From the NCBI GenBank assembly GCA_011800805.1, contig MPNW01001577.1:9160-23636 (forward strand): a stretch of DNA of 14,477 nucleotides, in the 5' to 3' direction. The translations under genes were made by a program, and so were the position numbers. Source of the stretch: Hirudo medicinalis. Taxonomy: Eukaryota; Annelida; Clitellata; Hirudinida; Hirudinidae. Below, piece by piece: positions 1 through 11,355 of the stretch (position 1 is its first letter; each line of letters begins with the position of its first letter). The notes beneath the pieces were generated by a model, which had not been told where the DNA came from, searched no databases, and saw only the letters and a list, made by a program, of their open reading frames with translations.

Positions 1-130
1 TGCTGCTGCTGCTGCTGCTGATGATGATGATGATGGTGATAATAATGGTTATAGTAGTGATACTGATGATAATGATGGTGTATGGTGATGACGACAACGA
101 CTTTGGATGATGATGATGATGATGATGGTG
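1..130. repeat. TGC/TGA trinucleotide microsatellite at left edge
   Basis: The window opens with a perfect TGC run (about 20 bases) that passes into an imperfect TGA/TGG/TAA array and ends with a clean TGA run near 108-127. It is cut by the window edge, so its full length is unknown. No open frame in it resembles a protein. Confidence 0.9.
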
Positions 131-560
131 TCGACAAAATCGCCAAAACAGGATTTACAAACAAGCACTACACGACCCATTCTGAATCTCATATCGAGTA
201 ATTTAAAAATAAATAAGAACAGCAGACTATTAAATAATAATAATAATTATTATTATTATTATTAATTATAATAATAATAAATAAAAATAAAGAAATAACA
301 AATTAAATTCAAAATCACATTTTCAATGCATCTAAATTTTCCATTAATCGTGATTATTTGCAGTAAATTTAGCGGAATTCGGACAGAAAAGAATAAAAAA
401 AAAAAACCCCCGTCCATCCTCCGGCGGTCGGAAAGGGACCCCGAGGGGTAATTCGGTCTTCTATTGGAGCCATCTGCTAAACAAAGCCCAAATTCTCAGA
501 TGATACATTCGCTCTTATTTGCATTTTCATTGTAGACCGTGAACACGTTTTGGGTTCGGT
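131..560. other. AT-rich non-coding stretch with a TAA/TTA palindrome
   Basis: No coding frame or splice structure is visible. A run of TAA units followed by TTA units (about 232-290) forms an AT palindrome. A short GC-richer patch near 410-460 follows a homopolymeric A run and a C run. An octamer-like ATTTGCAT lies near 517-524. The interval is probably intronic to the synaptotagmin gene on the right, or intergenic. Confidence 0.6.
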
Positions 561-573
561 TTTGGTTAGGGTT

Positions 574-675
574 AGGATTACTGTCAAGGTTAGGGGGGTA
601 GGGTTAGGGGGGTCGTGTTAGGGGGGGTAAGGGTTAGGGTAACCCCCCTACCCCCCTAACCTTAACAGTAATCCT
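574..675. repeat. Telomere-like TTAGGG-rich inverted repeat
   Basis: The left arm (574-612) contains AGGATTACTGT followed by repeated GGTTAGGGGGG units. The right arm (640-675) is nearly its reverse complement, with CCCCCCTAACC units ending in ACAGTAATCCT. Between and around the arms are further TTAGGG and GGGTTAGGG units. The arms differ by small indels and one substitution. Such a unit could fold into a hairpin, and the G-runs could form quadruplexes. It may be an interstitial telomere-like repeat or the terminal inverted repeats of a short mobile element. Confidence 0.75.
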
Positions 676-700
676 AGGGCTAGGGTTAGGATTGGGGTTT

Positions 701-1100
701 TAGATTTTTTCTATGGGTTTGGCGTTAGTGTTCACATGGTGTATAATAGGTTCTGACCGTTGGGCAGATTTCGGATGGGGTGTCTTGCCATGGCCGAGAA
801 GCCTGTTTAGTTTCTATTAAAGGCCCAAATGTTAAATCATATAAAATATGAATGACTATAATTGTTCTTTCAACGATATGATTTGTAAAATTGATAAGGT
901 GATATCTCTGTGGTTTTATTTTGTTAAATTAATTTAAAGATCCATCTTTCATTAAATCAGCGGCCAATTAATGTCGCTAGCGTCCTGAATGAATTTAAAA
1001 AATCAATAAGACAACAATAATGAAGATTGTGATCTTTTTTTTTCAATTTGTACTAAATCGAATATTCATCTTAGAATCAAAAACAAAACGCGCCCACTCT
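701..1100. other. No recognisable gene
   Basis: This AT-rich sequence has stop codons in all frames and no convincing splice-bounded open stretch. I see no repeat array or RNA gene. It probably belongs to the intron upstream of the synaptotagmin C2B exons or to intergenic space. Confidence 0.5.
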
Positions 1101-1121
1101 TAAATACATCCTCGTGAATCT

Positions 1122-1475
1122 TTGGTTCGTGACGTCAGAATCAATTTGTCGACGCGTAAACAAGGCGGACCATTAGCTCGGACCGTCGTCCGTTGCAAAT
1201 GCCTCCGCCGCACGACCATGGTCACCTGTTCCATGCTTTATTTCCATGACGACCGTCAAAAAGTGCTAGCCCCATCATCGAGCACGTGTTGTTCTTCCAG
1301 CTTCCTTCCTATTGGTAGCATTTTTAGCCCCAACAAGCCGATTGGATGATAATTCCGAGCCCTCCATTATCTCGGAGGTCGACATGTCGTCGTGTGACGT
1401 CACCGATGACGTGATCTGCCATTTCCGCTCGTGAGGATTTGCGCCGGAAGGATTCATTTCTGAAGCTGATTGGTG
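1122..1475. promoter_or_regulatory. Candidate promoter/enhancer block with CRE, CCAAT, ETS and E-box motifs
   Basis: This block is GC-richer than its surroundings. It carries two perfect palindromic CREs (TGACGTCA at 1130-1137 and 1395-1402) plus a CRE variant (TGACGTGA at 1407-1414). It also has three ATTGG boxes, i.e. CCAAT on the minus strand (1311-1315, 1341-1345, 1469-1473), an E-box CACGTG (1283-1288) and an ETS-type CCGGAAG (1444-1450). This combination is typical of metazoan promoters. Open frames here (75 and 73 codons) have no recognisable protein character. Which gene it would drive is unclear: the C2B exons at 2085 need upstream exons that I do not see between here and there, so it could be an intronic promoter or enhancer, or a promoter for a leftward transcript. 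Confidence 0.4.
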
Positions 1476-1507
1476 ATGTATGGTGGACATTATCATGGTG
1501 ATGGCCT

Positions 1508-1510
1508 CGA

Positions 1511-1542
<32 letters not shown>

Positions 1543-1625
1543 ATGGTGATGACGACGATGATGATGGTGGTGGTGGTGGTGGTGATGGTGGTGACGATGA
1601 TGATGACGACGACGACGACGACGAC

Positions 1626-1682
<57 letters not shown>

Positions 1683-1683
1683 A
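1508..1683. repeat. GAT/GGT/GAC trinucleotide array
   Basis: The array is GAT, then GGT, GAT, GGT, GAC and a long final GAT run, so it is built of blocks of related triplets. It reads as poly-Asp/Gly on + or poly-His/Arg on -, which explains the long low-complexity open frames here. I do not consider them genes: there is no non-repetitive flanking coding sequence. Confidence 0.9.
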
Positions 1684-1756
1684 ACTGATGTTCGTTGCCA
1701 TTAAATTGCAGATTTGTAGCAATATTTGAACCAAGAAGTAAGGTAACCTTAAATCA

Positions 1757-1835
1757 CTATCATCGCTACAATCAATATCGTTATCATCACCACCATCGTT
1801 ATCATCATCATCATCATCGCCCGTCGTCATCAACG
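1757..1835. repeat. ATC/ACC trinucleotide tract, complementary to the GAT array
   Basis: An imperfect ATC/CACC/ATCATC tract lies about 75 bases right of the GAT array and is its reverse complement in character. The two could pair to form a long imperfect hairpin, and this arrangement may favour repeat expansion and contraction. No gene is supported here. Confidence 0.7.
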
Positions 1836-2084
1836 ATGAGACTTGAAATCCACACCGAAGCAAACAAATCCACGAATGTTTCCTCTCCTCATTCCATCGG
1901 AATCTTTTCGAATTGAATTACAGCCTACTTTCGGATCCGATCAATGTCGATTAAATTTGATTAATCGCGATTAAAAATCGAATTACGCAATCAAAAGATA
2001 AACCAATCACTCTCGAAGCCCGTCTTGAAGAGATTCAAATTAGTACGAGATTCTAAAATTAGGTCGACCTTGACATTGGCGCAG

Positions 2085-2321
2085 GTTTTTACGTAAAGAT
2101 CACCCTGATGAAGAACAACACCCCGGTCAAGTCAAAGAAGAGTGACGTCATCAGGGACGATGACCTTAGCCCCAAGTTCAACCAATCATTTTCTTTCAAA
2201 CAATCCAGCGAGGGCATTTTGGGAACGGCTTGCGTAGTCATTAGCGTCTTGCAGAGCATTTCCGGACATAAAGGTACATTCTGCTGAAAATAATTGTTTA
2301 TTCGATTATTATAATTATCTG

Positions 2322-2411
<90 letters not shown>

Positions 2412-2765
2412 TGCAAAACAATNTTGTAAATTATTATTTATTAATATTCATTAATAATTAATTAATTAATTATTAATTATTATTATTATTATTATTATTT
2501 ATTATTATTATTATTATTTATTTATTATTATTATTTGCAAAACAATTCCATTGGACTTGGTCTTTCTTAAAACTTATTCGTGATAATTGTCCATCTTGAG
2601 ACGAAATAAAATCATTTCTAATCACAAATTACGATTTCAGATAAAATGTTGGGCAGGGTTGTGATTGGTTCCTTCATGTTTGCCAGAGGAAAGGAGCTGG
2701 AACACTGGAACTTGATGCTGGCCAAACAGCAGGAGAACATTCCATGTTGGCACACTCTGACCTGA
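2085..2765 (+). CDS. Synaptotagmin-family protein, last two exons (C-terminal half of C2B); 5' part outside window
   Basis: Exons are 2085-2273 (acceptor GCAG, donor GTACAT) and 2641-2765 (acceptor TTTCAG, stop TGA); both junctions are phase 1. The translated end has the order expected of C2B: FYVKITL (beta strand of the second conserved C2 block), a Lys-rich SKKSDVIRDDDLSPKFNQSF segment (polybasic strand and NP-x-(Y/F)NE-like motif), VVISVL, then LGRVVIGSF, ELEHWNLML and a terminal WHTLT. The HW...ML...WH ending is diagnostic of synaptotagmin C2B. The Ca2+-binding loop aspartates appear lost: the usual SDPYVK is here GFYVK (first residue split by the intron), and the DYD of loop 3 is replaced by LQSISGHKDK. 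The family acts in vesicle trafficking at membranes; this copy is probably Ca2+-independent. It recalls the Syt15-like subgroup, but I am not certain of the paralog. The start of C2B, C2A and the N-terminus were not found in 1-2084. Confidence 0.85.
2322..2412. repeat. ATT microsatellite in the synaptotagmin last intron
   Basis: About 90 bases of near-perfect ATT repeat lie inside the intron between the two C2B exons. They are followed by an N at 2423 and further TTA/TTTA repeats up to about 2536. Confidence 0.9.
2401..2546. other. Single-N assembly join with duplicated 22-base flank
   Basis: The 22 bases left of the N at 2423 (2401-2422, ending TTTGCAAAACAAT) recur exactly at 2525-2546, just before the sequence resumes unique intron. 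The 124-base offset, with the copies straddling the N, suggests that two overlapping contig ends were joined without being collapsed. The intron is then probably shorter than shown. Confidence 0.6.
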
Positions 2766-3658
2766 CCTCAATTGAACCTTTTATTTGACCTCTACTTGAC
2801 CTACATGTTGCATCCATCTTTGATTTAATCGCGCACTGGATAGGCGAATGTTGACAGACTTTTGAGCATATGGAATTTTATTAAATTGAACTTGAGCTAA
2901 CGGAAGGATGGATAGATGAATTAAGGTTGTTCATGCTTAGTCGTGACGATGTAAATGCTTAGCAACAAGGACATTATGTAGCTTTTGCAACTATTGTAGC
3001 TTCCATCATGTAAAGTGGCATCCAATGAAATAGTAGCTGTCATGTCTTCTTGTAAAGAAGAAAACTTATTGTAATTTATAATTACACAAATTGATCGTAC
3101 CCATTTTATTTCGTTAAAGAAATTGTGAGATTTTCCGAGGTTTGAAAAATGTTGTCATGTTATGAGGAGTTAAGACAATTTTAACCCTTTTCCAATATTG
3201 AATGTATCTTGACCACTCGACTCCCAGATTTCTGACCAGCAACTAATAACAGATTATAAAAATAAAAATTTTGAAAAAAAAATTGTCTTGGAATGTCTAT
3301 CTATGTCTACATATACAAGCTTTTATCAGTGAAGCCGTCTATTTCATTGATTACTTCAAAAATTAGATTAATATCTTTTGAGGTTTTTAAATCGATAATC
3401 AAAATTTAATAATTAACCAATTAACTAAACACTTAAAAAATATAGAAGATGTAGCTTAAAATTCCTGAAAATGTAACAATTTGTCGATGATGCCTGGTTG
3501 TTAGTGGTACCCTGCCACTGTTTATAAAGACTGGGGAGTAATTCGGCGCCGCTGCGAAAAATGCCTACATCGGGAGAAATTCTCATGAGCAAGATAACCA
3601 ACAAGTCTCAATGGGTTAATACCAATCTTTTTCTATAATAATTTATTTCGACCTCCAG
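2766..3658. other. Intergenic / upstream region of the MIF4G gene
   Basis: After the synaptotagmin stop there is about 0.9 kb of AT-rich DNA. It should contain the synaptotagmin 3' UTR, with AATAAA at 3260-3265, and the promoter and first exon(s) of the MIF4G gene. I could not find an ATG exon with phase 1 and a good donor. An ATG at 3561 opens 18 codons to a GT at 3615, but the phase is wrong and the implied intron is only 44 bases. Confidence 0.5.
3260..3265 (+). terminator. Candidate polyadenylation signal of the synaptotagmin gene
   Basis: This is a canonical AATAAA about 495 bases after the C2B stop codon and upstream of the next gene on the same strand. It was identified by motif and position only. 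Confidence 0.4.
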
Positions 3659-5130
3659 GAATCGCTTTTGAACTTCTGAAGGCGACATGTTTTCTCTTTC
3701 AGGAGAAAGAGCTACCTCCTGAGGTCGTCATAAAGACTTTGATTGTCAACTTCAACGGTGGAAAGTGCCAGAACCACGAGGTGCATATATTGAAGTTTCT
3801 CTTGGAGGAAAACAAAACAGACAAAACAGTCATTCATGAAAGCGTCATGGAGTTGATAAAGAAGTCTCTGACGGAATGGAAGTTTGCGAGGACAGCCGTG
3901 GAGCTGGTGATGCACATGCAAGCCATTTGTGATGACAACATTTCCGTCAAGGATCATTACATTGTAAATCTCCAGACGACATTTGAAGGTTATGCTCGGA
4001 GGCACTTCTGAAGTTGAGTTAACTCATGCCTCCGATAAACTATTGCTTTTTGTTATTATAAATTTAACACTAAGCACTGACTATCACGTGGAGTGATAAA
4101 TTGTCAATTTGATCCAAAACATGAGTAAACATTGCACGTTGAGCCAATTTGTCCATTTCATTGATTTTGAATCTTATGAATAATTTATATTTACAATCCC
4201 ATTTTTAACCCTTTCTAAATGCCATCACTTTATGCTACCAGCATGTCAGAAAAACCAGACAAAAGACATAGACTCCTGGCTGGGATGCATCAGTCTCCTG
4301 GTCCACACCTCAGTCAGCATGGTCTTCAAAGGTGGGGTTCCCATACGAGCCCTTTTGGTCAAGAGCCAAGACTGCCTCAAGACCCTCCTGGACAGCCCGG
4401 CCTCATACCGCGAGATAGATTGCGGCTGTTACCTCGTTAGTGACTGAATTTTAGTTGTTTCAATGTGGTTCAATAATAGATAACACAGGTATTAGTACAA
4501 TTAGACTTTAGTGATAGTTATGATACCATTAGCATTGCATTAAAAAATAAATTGTAACACCAGTGCATATCATCAATTCACGGCAACGACATATTTTTTA
4601 AGTCGACAGCGACATTCTACAGATTTTCATTTGCCATCTTTCAGCTCGACGTCTGCTGGGACATGATGCTCAAACACAACAGAGAGGGTCTCCAGTCCTT
4701 GGTTCCCCATATAAAAGAGGTGGTCGTCTCAGCAAGGCAAGTGTTTTCCAATTGTAAATTAATTAATTTACATTTTGTTTACGTTAACTGTTACACATCA
4801 GTTGACTCCTTACTTAAGTTAAATAAGGATTCAAGGACTTCTTGAATTACGACAGAATGGTTGAGTCTCTTAACTTTTAGATTTTGATTTGTTGCTAATT
4901 ATAAATTATATAGCTGATAATAAATTACAGGTTTGAAAAACTGATGGTGACAATGATTATAAATAATAATAATAATAATAACAGCAATGATGAGATCATG
5001 TACATTTCATCTGTGAATGTTAGTTATTGATTAATTTTGTTTTGCCAGGGGTTCACAGGAGTCCAGGTCTTCCCTCATAGACAAGTTGATTGTCCTGAAC
5101 TCGGAGATAAAAAAGAGGACAGCCAAATAA
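3659..5130 (+). CDS. MIF4G-domain protein (MIF4GD/PAIP1/CTIF-like), four exons, 5' end not found
   Basis: Exons are 3659-3988, 4242-4435, 4645-4736 and 5049-5130 (stop TAA); junction phases 1, 0 and 2 all agree. The product, 232 residues from the first codon seen, is an all-helical protein. Recognisable stretches are FARTAVELVMHMQAI, then DIDSWLGCISLLVHTSVS, VKSQDCLKTLLDS, LLDVCWDMMLKHNREGL, and a tail VVVSARGSQESRSSLIDKL. The pattern (W-x-x-F/C-hydrophobic helix, C-L-x-x-L, then a final helix of L-x-x-L-I-x-L-x-S/R) is that of the small single MIF4G domain in MIF4GD (SLIP1), PAIP1 and CTIF, which bridge mRNA-binding proteins to translation initiation factors in the cytoplasm. The family call is inferred from remembered pattern similarity; the exact ortholog is uncertain. 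Intron 3 has a GC donor (AAG|GCAAGT). The first exon could instead begin at the internal acceptor near 3703; no start codon in phase was located upstream. Confidence 0.72.
4960..4981. repeat. Short AAT microsatellite in MIF4G intron 3
   Basis: About seven AAT units lie in the intron between 4737 and 5048. Confidence 0.8.
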
Positions 5131-5204
5131 CCTGAAAAGAGGTGCTTCGTGCAGAGATCTGTAGTACTGGTCATGTCTGAAGATTGTTTTAAACTCTGCT
5201 GGCA

Positions 5205-5225
5205 TGTTTGTTTGTTTGTTTGTTT
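5205..5225. repeat. TTTG tetranucleotide repeat in the MIF4G 3' UTR
   Basis: About five TGTT units lie 75 bases after the MIF4G stop codon, so probably within the 3' untranslated region. Confidence 0.8.
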
Positions 5226-5349
5226 CATTTCTATCTTCCTCAGTCACCCTGCGAAAGATCCCTTTCGTCGCTTTGCGAAACTGTGACAGACTTAAAGTTT
5301 TTATTTCGTGTTTTTATCCTCAAACTGAAAATCTTGAAGTGTACCGAGT

Positions 5350-5355
5350 AATAAA
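5350..5355 (+). terminator. Candidate polyadenylation signal of the MIF4G gene
   Basis: A canonical AATAAA lies about 220 bases after the TAA stop at 5128-5130. A second cluster (AATAAATAAA near 5743) could serve as an alternative. Confidence 0.45.
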
Positions 5356-6016
5356 TGACGCAAACAGGATGTCGAGCGAGATTGTTTACATTTTCTGCTA
5401 GATTGTTAAATAGCAGATGGCTCTATTCAAAGGTGAGTCACCCCCCTCCCACAACAACAGCATGGAAACCCAACTTCGATGTCTGCAAATTTAATATCCT
5501 GGAAAGAACTTTGCTCTCTTATGTTTTTAGGTTTCTTTAGATGCTCCAAAATGCTATGATTTGATATTTTAATTGAAATACCAAGATGCTATAGAGGTTT
5601 ATAAGTGCTAGGTAATGGCATGGCATAAGGTATATGAATTACTATTAGGGTTTTATTAGAACTTTTTGTTTTTAGTGAAACCCTGCTGGGTTTGGGGATA
5701 TTAGCTGACATAGAGCACTCCTGATCGGTTGACAACGTGTCAATAAATAAATTCTAGCTGAGCCCAAAGCAGGCCAGGGTTAGGATGAAGATATATCTAC
5801 GAAAAATATTATACAATATTACAAATGTTTAATAATAACGTAAAATTATTGTAATAATGTTTATGAAATTAAGAACTTATATAGCTAAAATTTCTTTGTA
5901 GCACAAAATACATTTTAAAACAATCGGATATTTTGTTCATTGTTGTCTTGTTTTTTATTTTTTACATGTCCTAATAATTGCCGTCGTTATAAAATTACTC
6001 GGGGTTAAGGCTAGTT
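5356..6016. other. Convergent intergenic spacer
   Basis: This AT-rich DNA lies between the 3' ends of the MIF4G (+) and BCKDHB (-) genes. An open frame of about 60 codons near 5355-5540 has no protein-like pattern. A small hairpin AAACCC(TGCT)GGGTTT lies near 5679-5694. No gene or known repeat was recognised. Confidence 0.5.
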
Positions 6017-6048
6017 TTTATTTTTCATTTATTATTTTACTTTTTATT
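6017..6048 (-). terminator. Polyadenylation signal cluster of BCKDHB
   Basis: Three AATAAA hexamers on the minus strand (TTTATT on + at 6017-6022, 6028-6033 and 6043-6048) lie 171-202 bases beyond the BCKDHB stop codon. Position and redundancy support a 3' end here. Confidence 0.5.
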
Positions 6049-6218
6049 TTTCAAAAGCTTAGTTACTGGGTCGTTCGAATCGAACATAACCTTCGAAACA
6101 GAATTTTTCCGATTATCACAATCAAGATCTAATCAAGATATACAAATGTCTATTAATAACTACTGACTGCATACATGAATATTTAACCATAGATATTCTA
6201 CTCTTCAATGCTAATTGG

Positions 6219-9448
<3,230 letters not shown>

Positions 9449-9560
9449 CTGCAAAATTTTCGGCAACAGGGCGAAATCGACAAGTTGATTAAGCTACTTT
9501 TTAGACCAATTTATTTTTTAAATTTGTTTTTTTTTAATCCTTGTAAAATCAATTGCTTCG
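9449..9560 (-). promoter_or_regulatory. BCKDHB: Presumed 5' UTR/promoter side of BCKDHB
   Basis: This is the sequence directly upstream of the BCKDHB ATG. No TATA box or clear initiator is visible. The bases just before the ATG (TTTTGCAG on the minus strand) resemble a splice acceptor, so a 5' UTR intron with a further upstream leader exon is possible. Confidence 0.3.
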
Positions 9561-9960
9561 CATAGCATCAAGTTCGACAAGTTCAGAATGTAAAACAGGT
9601 GAAACAGAAACTGCCAACATTCAGCGGATTGAAATCGATGGCCTCAAGAAGCGACAACTAGTCAACCTAAAAGTGGTTCTAATATCAAGGAAAGTGCGAT
9701 CACAAAAAATCAAAACAGCCAAAAATTAAATCTAAAACCCAGCAGAAGATATTAGTAACCGTGTCAATTTGGCAAAAGAAAAGTTCTGGCAAGCAAAAAA
9801 AGTAGACTAGTTTTGTTCTTTATCGACTCCTCTTTTAAACCGAATTTGTATTAACTATGTTGCAGAAAACAAAATATAAAATTATTCTTTGATTTTAAGA
9901 TAAGTAATTTATTTTGAATGAGTTATAATTAGTCACGTTATTTTTATAAATAAAGTTATT
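9551..9960 (+). other. Coding-like lysine-rich open stretch of unknown origin
   Basis: From about 9551 to the TAA near 9729 one + frame is open without an ATG, with segments such as SSECKTGETETANIQRIEID and GLKKRQLVNLKVVLISRKV. A shifted frame then stays open to a stop at about 9809, giving more Lys/Gln-rich sequence. An AATAAA lies near 9946. This could be a terminal exon or a decayed gene fragment with a frameshift, but there is no family match I recognise and no clear splice site apart from a weak CATAG near 9562. Confidence 0.2.
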
Positions 9961-10068
9961 GTGAGACTTTCACTTCTCGCTCTTGCTTCTTATTCCCAGG
10001 ATTCTCCAGTAACACGATGTTAAGAACCTCACTACGAATAATATGTGATTTGATTTTTGCGCTAACGA

Positions 10069-10069
<1 letters not shown>

Positions 10070-10100
<31 letters not shown>
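10070..10100. repeat. TTA microsatellite
   Basis: About ten uninterrupted TTA units adjoin the second copy of the AT-rich palindromic element. Confidence 0.9.
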
Positions 10101-10101
<1 letters not shown>

Positions 10102-10138
10102 AAATAGTATTCTCTATAAGTTAAATTTATTTATCAAT

Positions 10139-10230
10139 TAAGTTCTACTAGATAATCTATTTTTATTTTGTAATAATACAAATATTTATGTATATGTAAA
10201 TGTTATATGTTATATTTTGATATATAATTC
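10139..10230. repeat. AT-rich palindromic element, copy 2 (diverged, opposite orientation)
   Basis: The first 40 bases (10139-10178) are an exact reverse complement of 8938-8977. About 30 bases further on, TTATATTTTGATATATAA matches the loop side of copy 1. The middle has diverged. Two inverted copies 1.2 kb apart, around the BCKDHB 5' end, indicate a dispersed repeat family. Confidence 0.65.
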
Positions 10231-10249
10231 TCGCCTCGGTTCTCCGTCC

Positions 10250-10620
10250 AACGCTATTTTGAAGAGGTGAGTCTTTAATACTCGGTTTTTCAATTGCGAT
10301 AGATTATAAGGGTTTGTTAATATTATTATTGTTAGTATTGTTATTATTGTTAGCATTATTGGTGATTTTTAAATAGGAGCAATATTTAAATGTTTATATT
10401 TACTTAATATTCTCCTCCTTATTGTTATATTCTTCATGTGATTCGGTACAACTTTAAAAACGATGTAGGTAATATAACCAGCCACATATGTAAAATATTT
10501 TGAACTTTTAGGAATCCAAATAATCAAGTATAACTTAATTTTTAACACTTCCCAAACTAGTACTAGTTAATTAACCGATTCTTGTAAAAGCTAACAGGCT
10601 TAATCTCACAACTCTATTCT
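10250..10620. other. Non-coding stretch with a strong isolated donor-like site
   Basis: A GAAGAG|GTGAGT sequence at about 10262-10273 is an excellent splice-donor match at the end of a short GC-richer patch (10230-10267). No start codon or partner exon was found, so it could be the end of an untranslated leader exon or chance. The rest is AT-rich with no gene. Confidence 0.3.
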
Positions 10621-10629
10621 ATGCAATTT

Positions 10630-10800
10630 CTATTTATTTATTTATTTATTTGATTGTAACAAGTCTGTTGCATGACTAAGATGATTTGGAATTTCTGAGT
10701 TACAACCAGATATTTGATTTACGACACGAGTTTCAGAGACAAGACTCCATCTTTCAATAAAACGTGCGCCTCCCATCGTGTGGGATGATTTATTGTTAAA
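10630..10800 (-). mobile_element. Retroposon/SINE-like unit ending in (AATA)n
   Basis: On the minus strand, about 150 bases of higher-complexity sequence (from CATCCCACACGATGGG near 10790) end in a pure AATAAATAAATAAATAAATA tail at 10631-10651. A body of this size with a simple A-rich tail is characteristic of short retroposed elements. I see no clear pol III B box. One minus frame is open for roughly 50 codons across it, without a recognised protein. It could also be a terminal exon with an A-rich microsatellite. Confidence 0.35.
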
Positions 10801-11355
10801 TTCGTTTTGCCTAAAATATGATTTATTATTTATGACTTTGGTTTAAGCATTTTGTATAATAAATCCGTAATATAACAGTATTAACAATATTGATAAGAAT
10901 ATTTTAAAACAAACTTTATACGTGTTTGAACAAATTATGTATAAAATCTAATATTAATTTATATATAAATATTGTATTTATTCATTAAATATATTTATTA
11001 AGTACAAAAAAGCAATAATTGCAAAAAAGCGAAACCAATCCATAGTCGAGATGAGGTGTTTATTCCCTGTAAACCAGCCAATGTGACAGTTTCCTTGTAG
11101 AAACCAGCTGTGGAACAGGTATCCCTGTGTCAAACAAAGTCCAAAGAACCAAATTTTAGACTTTTGTAGACCTTGAGCGGGTTCCACAAGATTTCCAAAT
11201 TGAAATGATAAAAAAATTTTACCAATTAAAAAAAAAGACTCGAAATAAAAGCACGGACGTTTGCTTAAAACACGGACAGGCAACTAAATCAAAATGGCAC
11301 CCCCCATGCACTGTTGTGCCATCTTAGAACGAATAAAAGTTTAATATTTTATTGT
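10801..11355. other. No established gene; hydrophobic minus open frame judged chance
   Basis: The only sizeable frame is 10978-11283 (-), 101 codons, rich in Phe, Leu and Ile with many Trp. It begins with an ATG but matches no family I know, and such composition is expected from AT-rich DNA. No splice context supports it, though the 11040-11290 part has more balanced base composition than its flanks. Confidence 0.35.

Noticed and set aside
1470..1704. Poly-Asp and poly-Met/Val/Thr open frames on the plus strand
   Set aside because: These are other frames of the same microsatellite.
1719..1741. Possible micro-exon with good acceptor (TTGCAG) and donor (AAG|GTAACC) upstream of the C2B exons
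   Set aside because: In the phase needed to join the exon at 2085 it contains a stop codon.
1324..1863. 179-codon minus-strand open frame rich in histidine
   Set aside because: It is the translation of the GAT/ATC trinucleotide arrays. The non-repetitive ends show no protein pattern.
3561..3614. Candidate MIF4G start exon (ATG, 18 codons, then GT)
   Set aside because: It ends in phase 0 whereas the exon at 3659 needs phase 1, and the intron would be only 44 bases.
3712..4005. 97-codon minus-strand open frame
   Set aside because: It is antisense to the first visible MIF4G exon, whose sense frame has the recognisable domain pattern and phase-matched splice sites.
5031..5247. Minus-strand open frames of 64-65 codons
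   Set aside because: They lie antisense to the last MIF4G exon and its TTTG repeat, with no protein character.
10978..11283. 101-codon hydrophobic minus-strand open frame
   Set aside because: The Phe/Ile/Leu-rich composition is as expected from AT-rich DNA. There is no signal peptide-like layout, family match or splice context.
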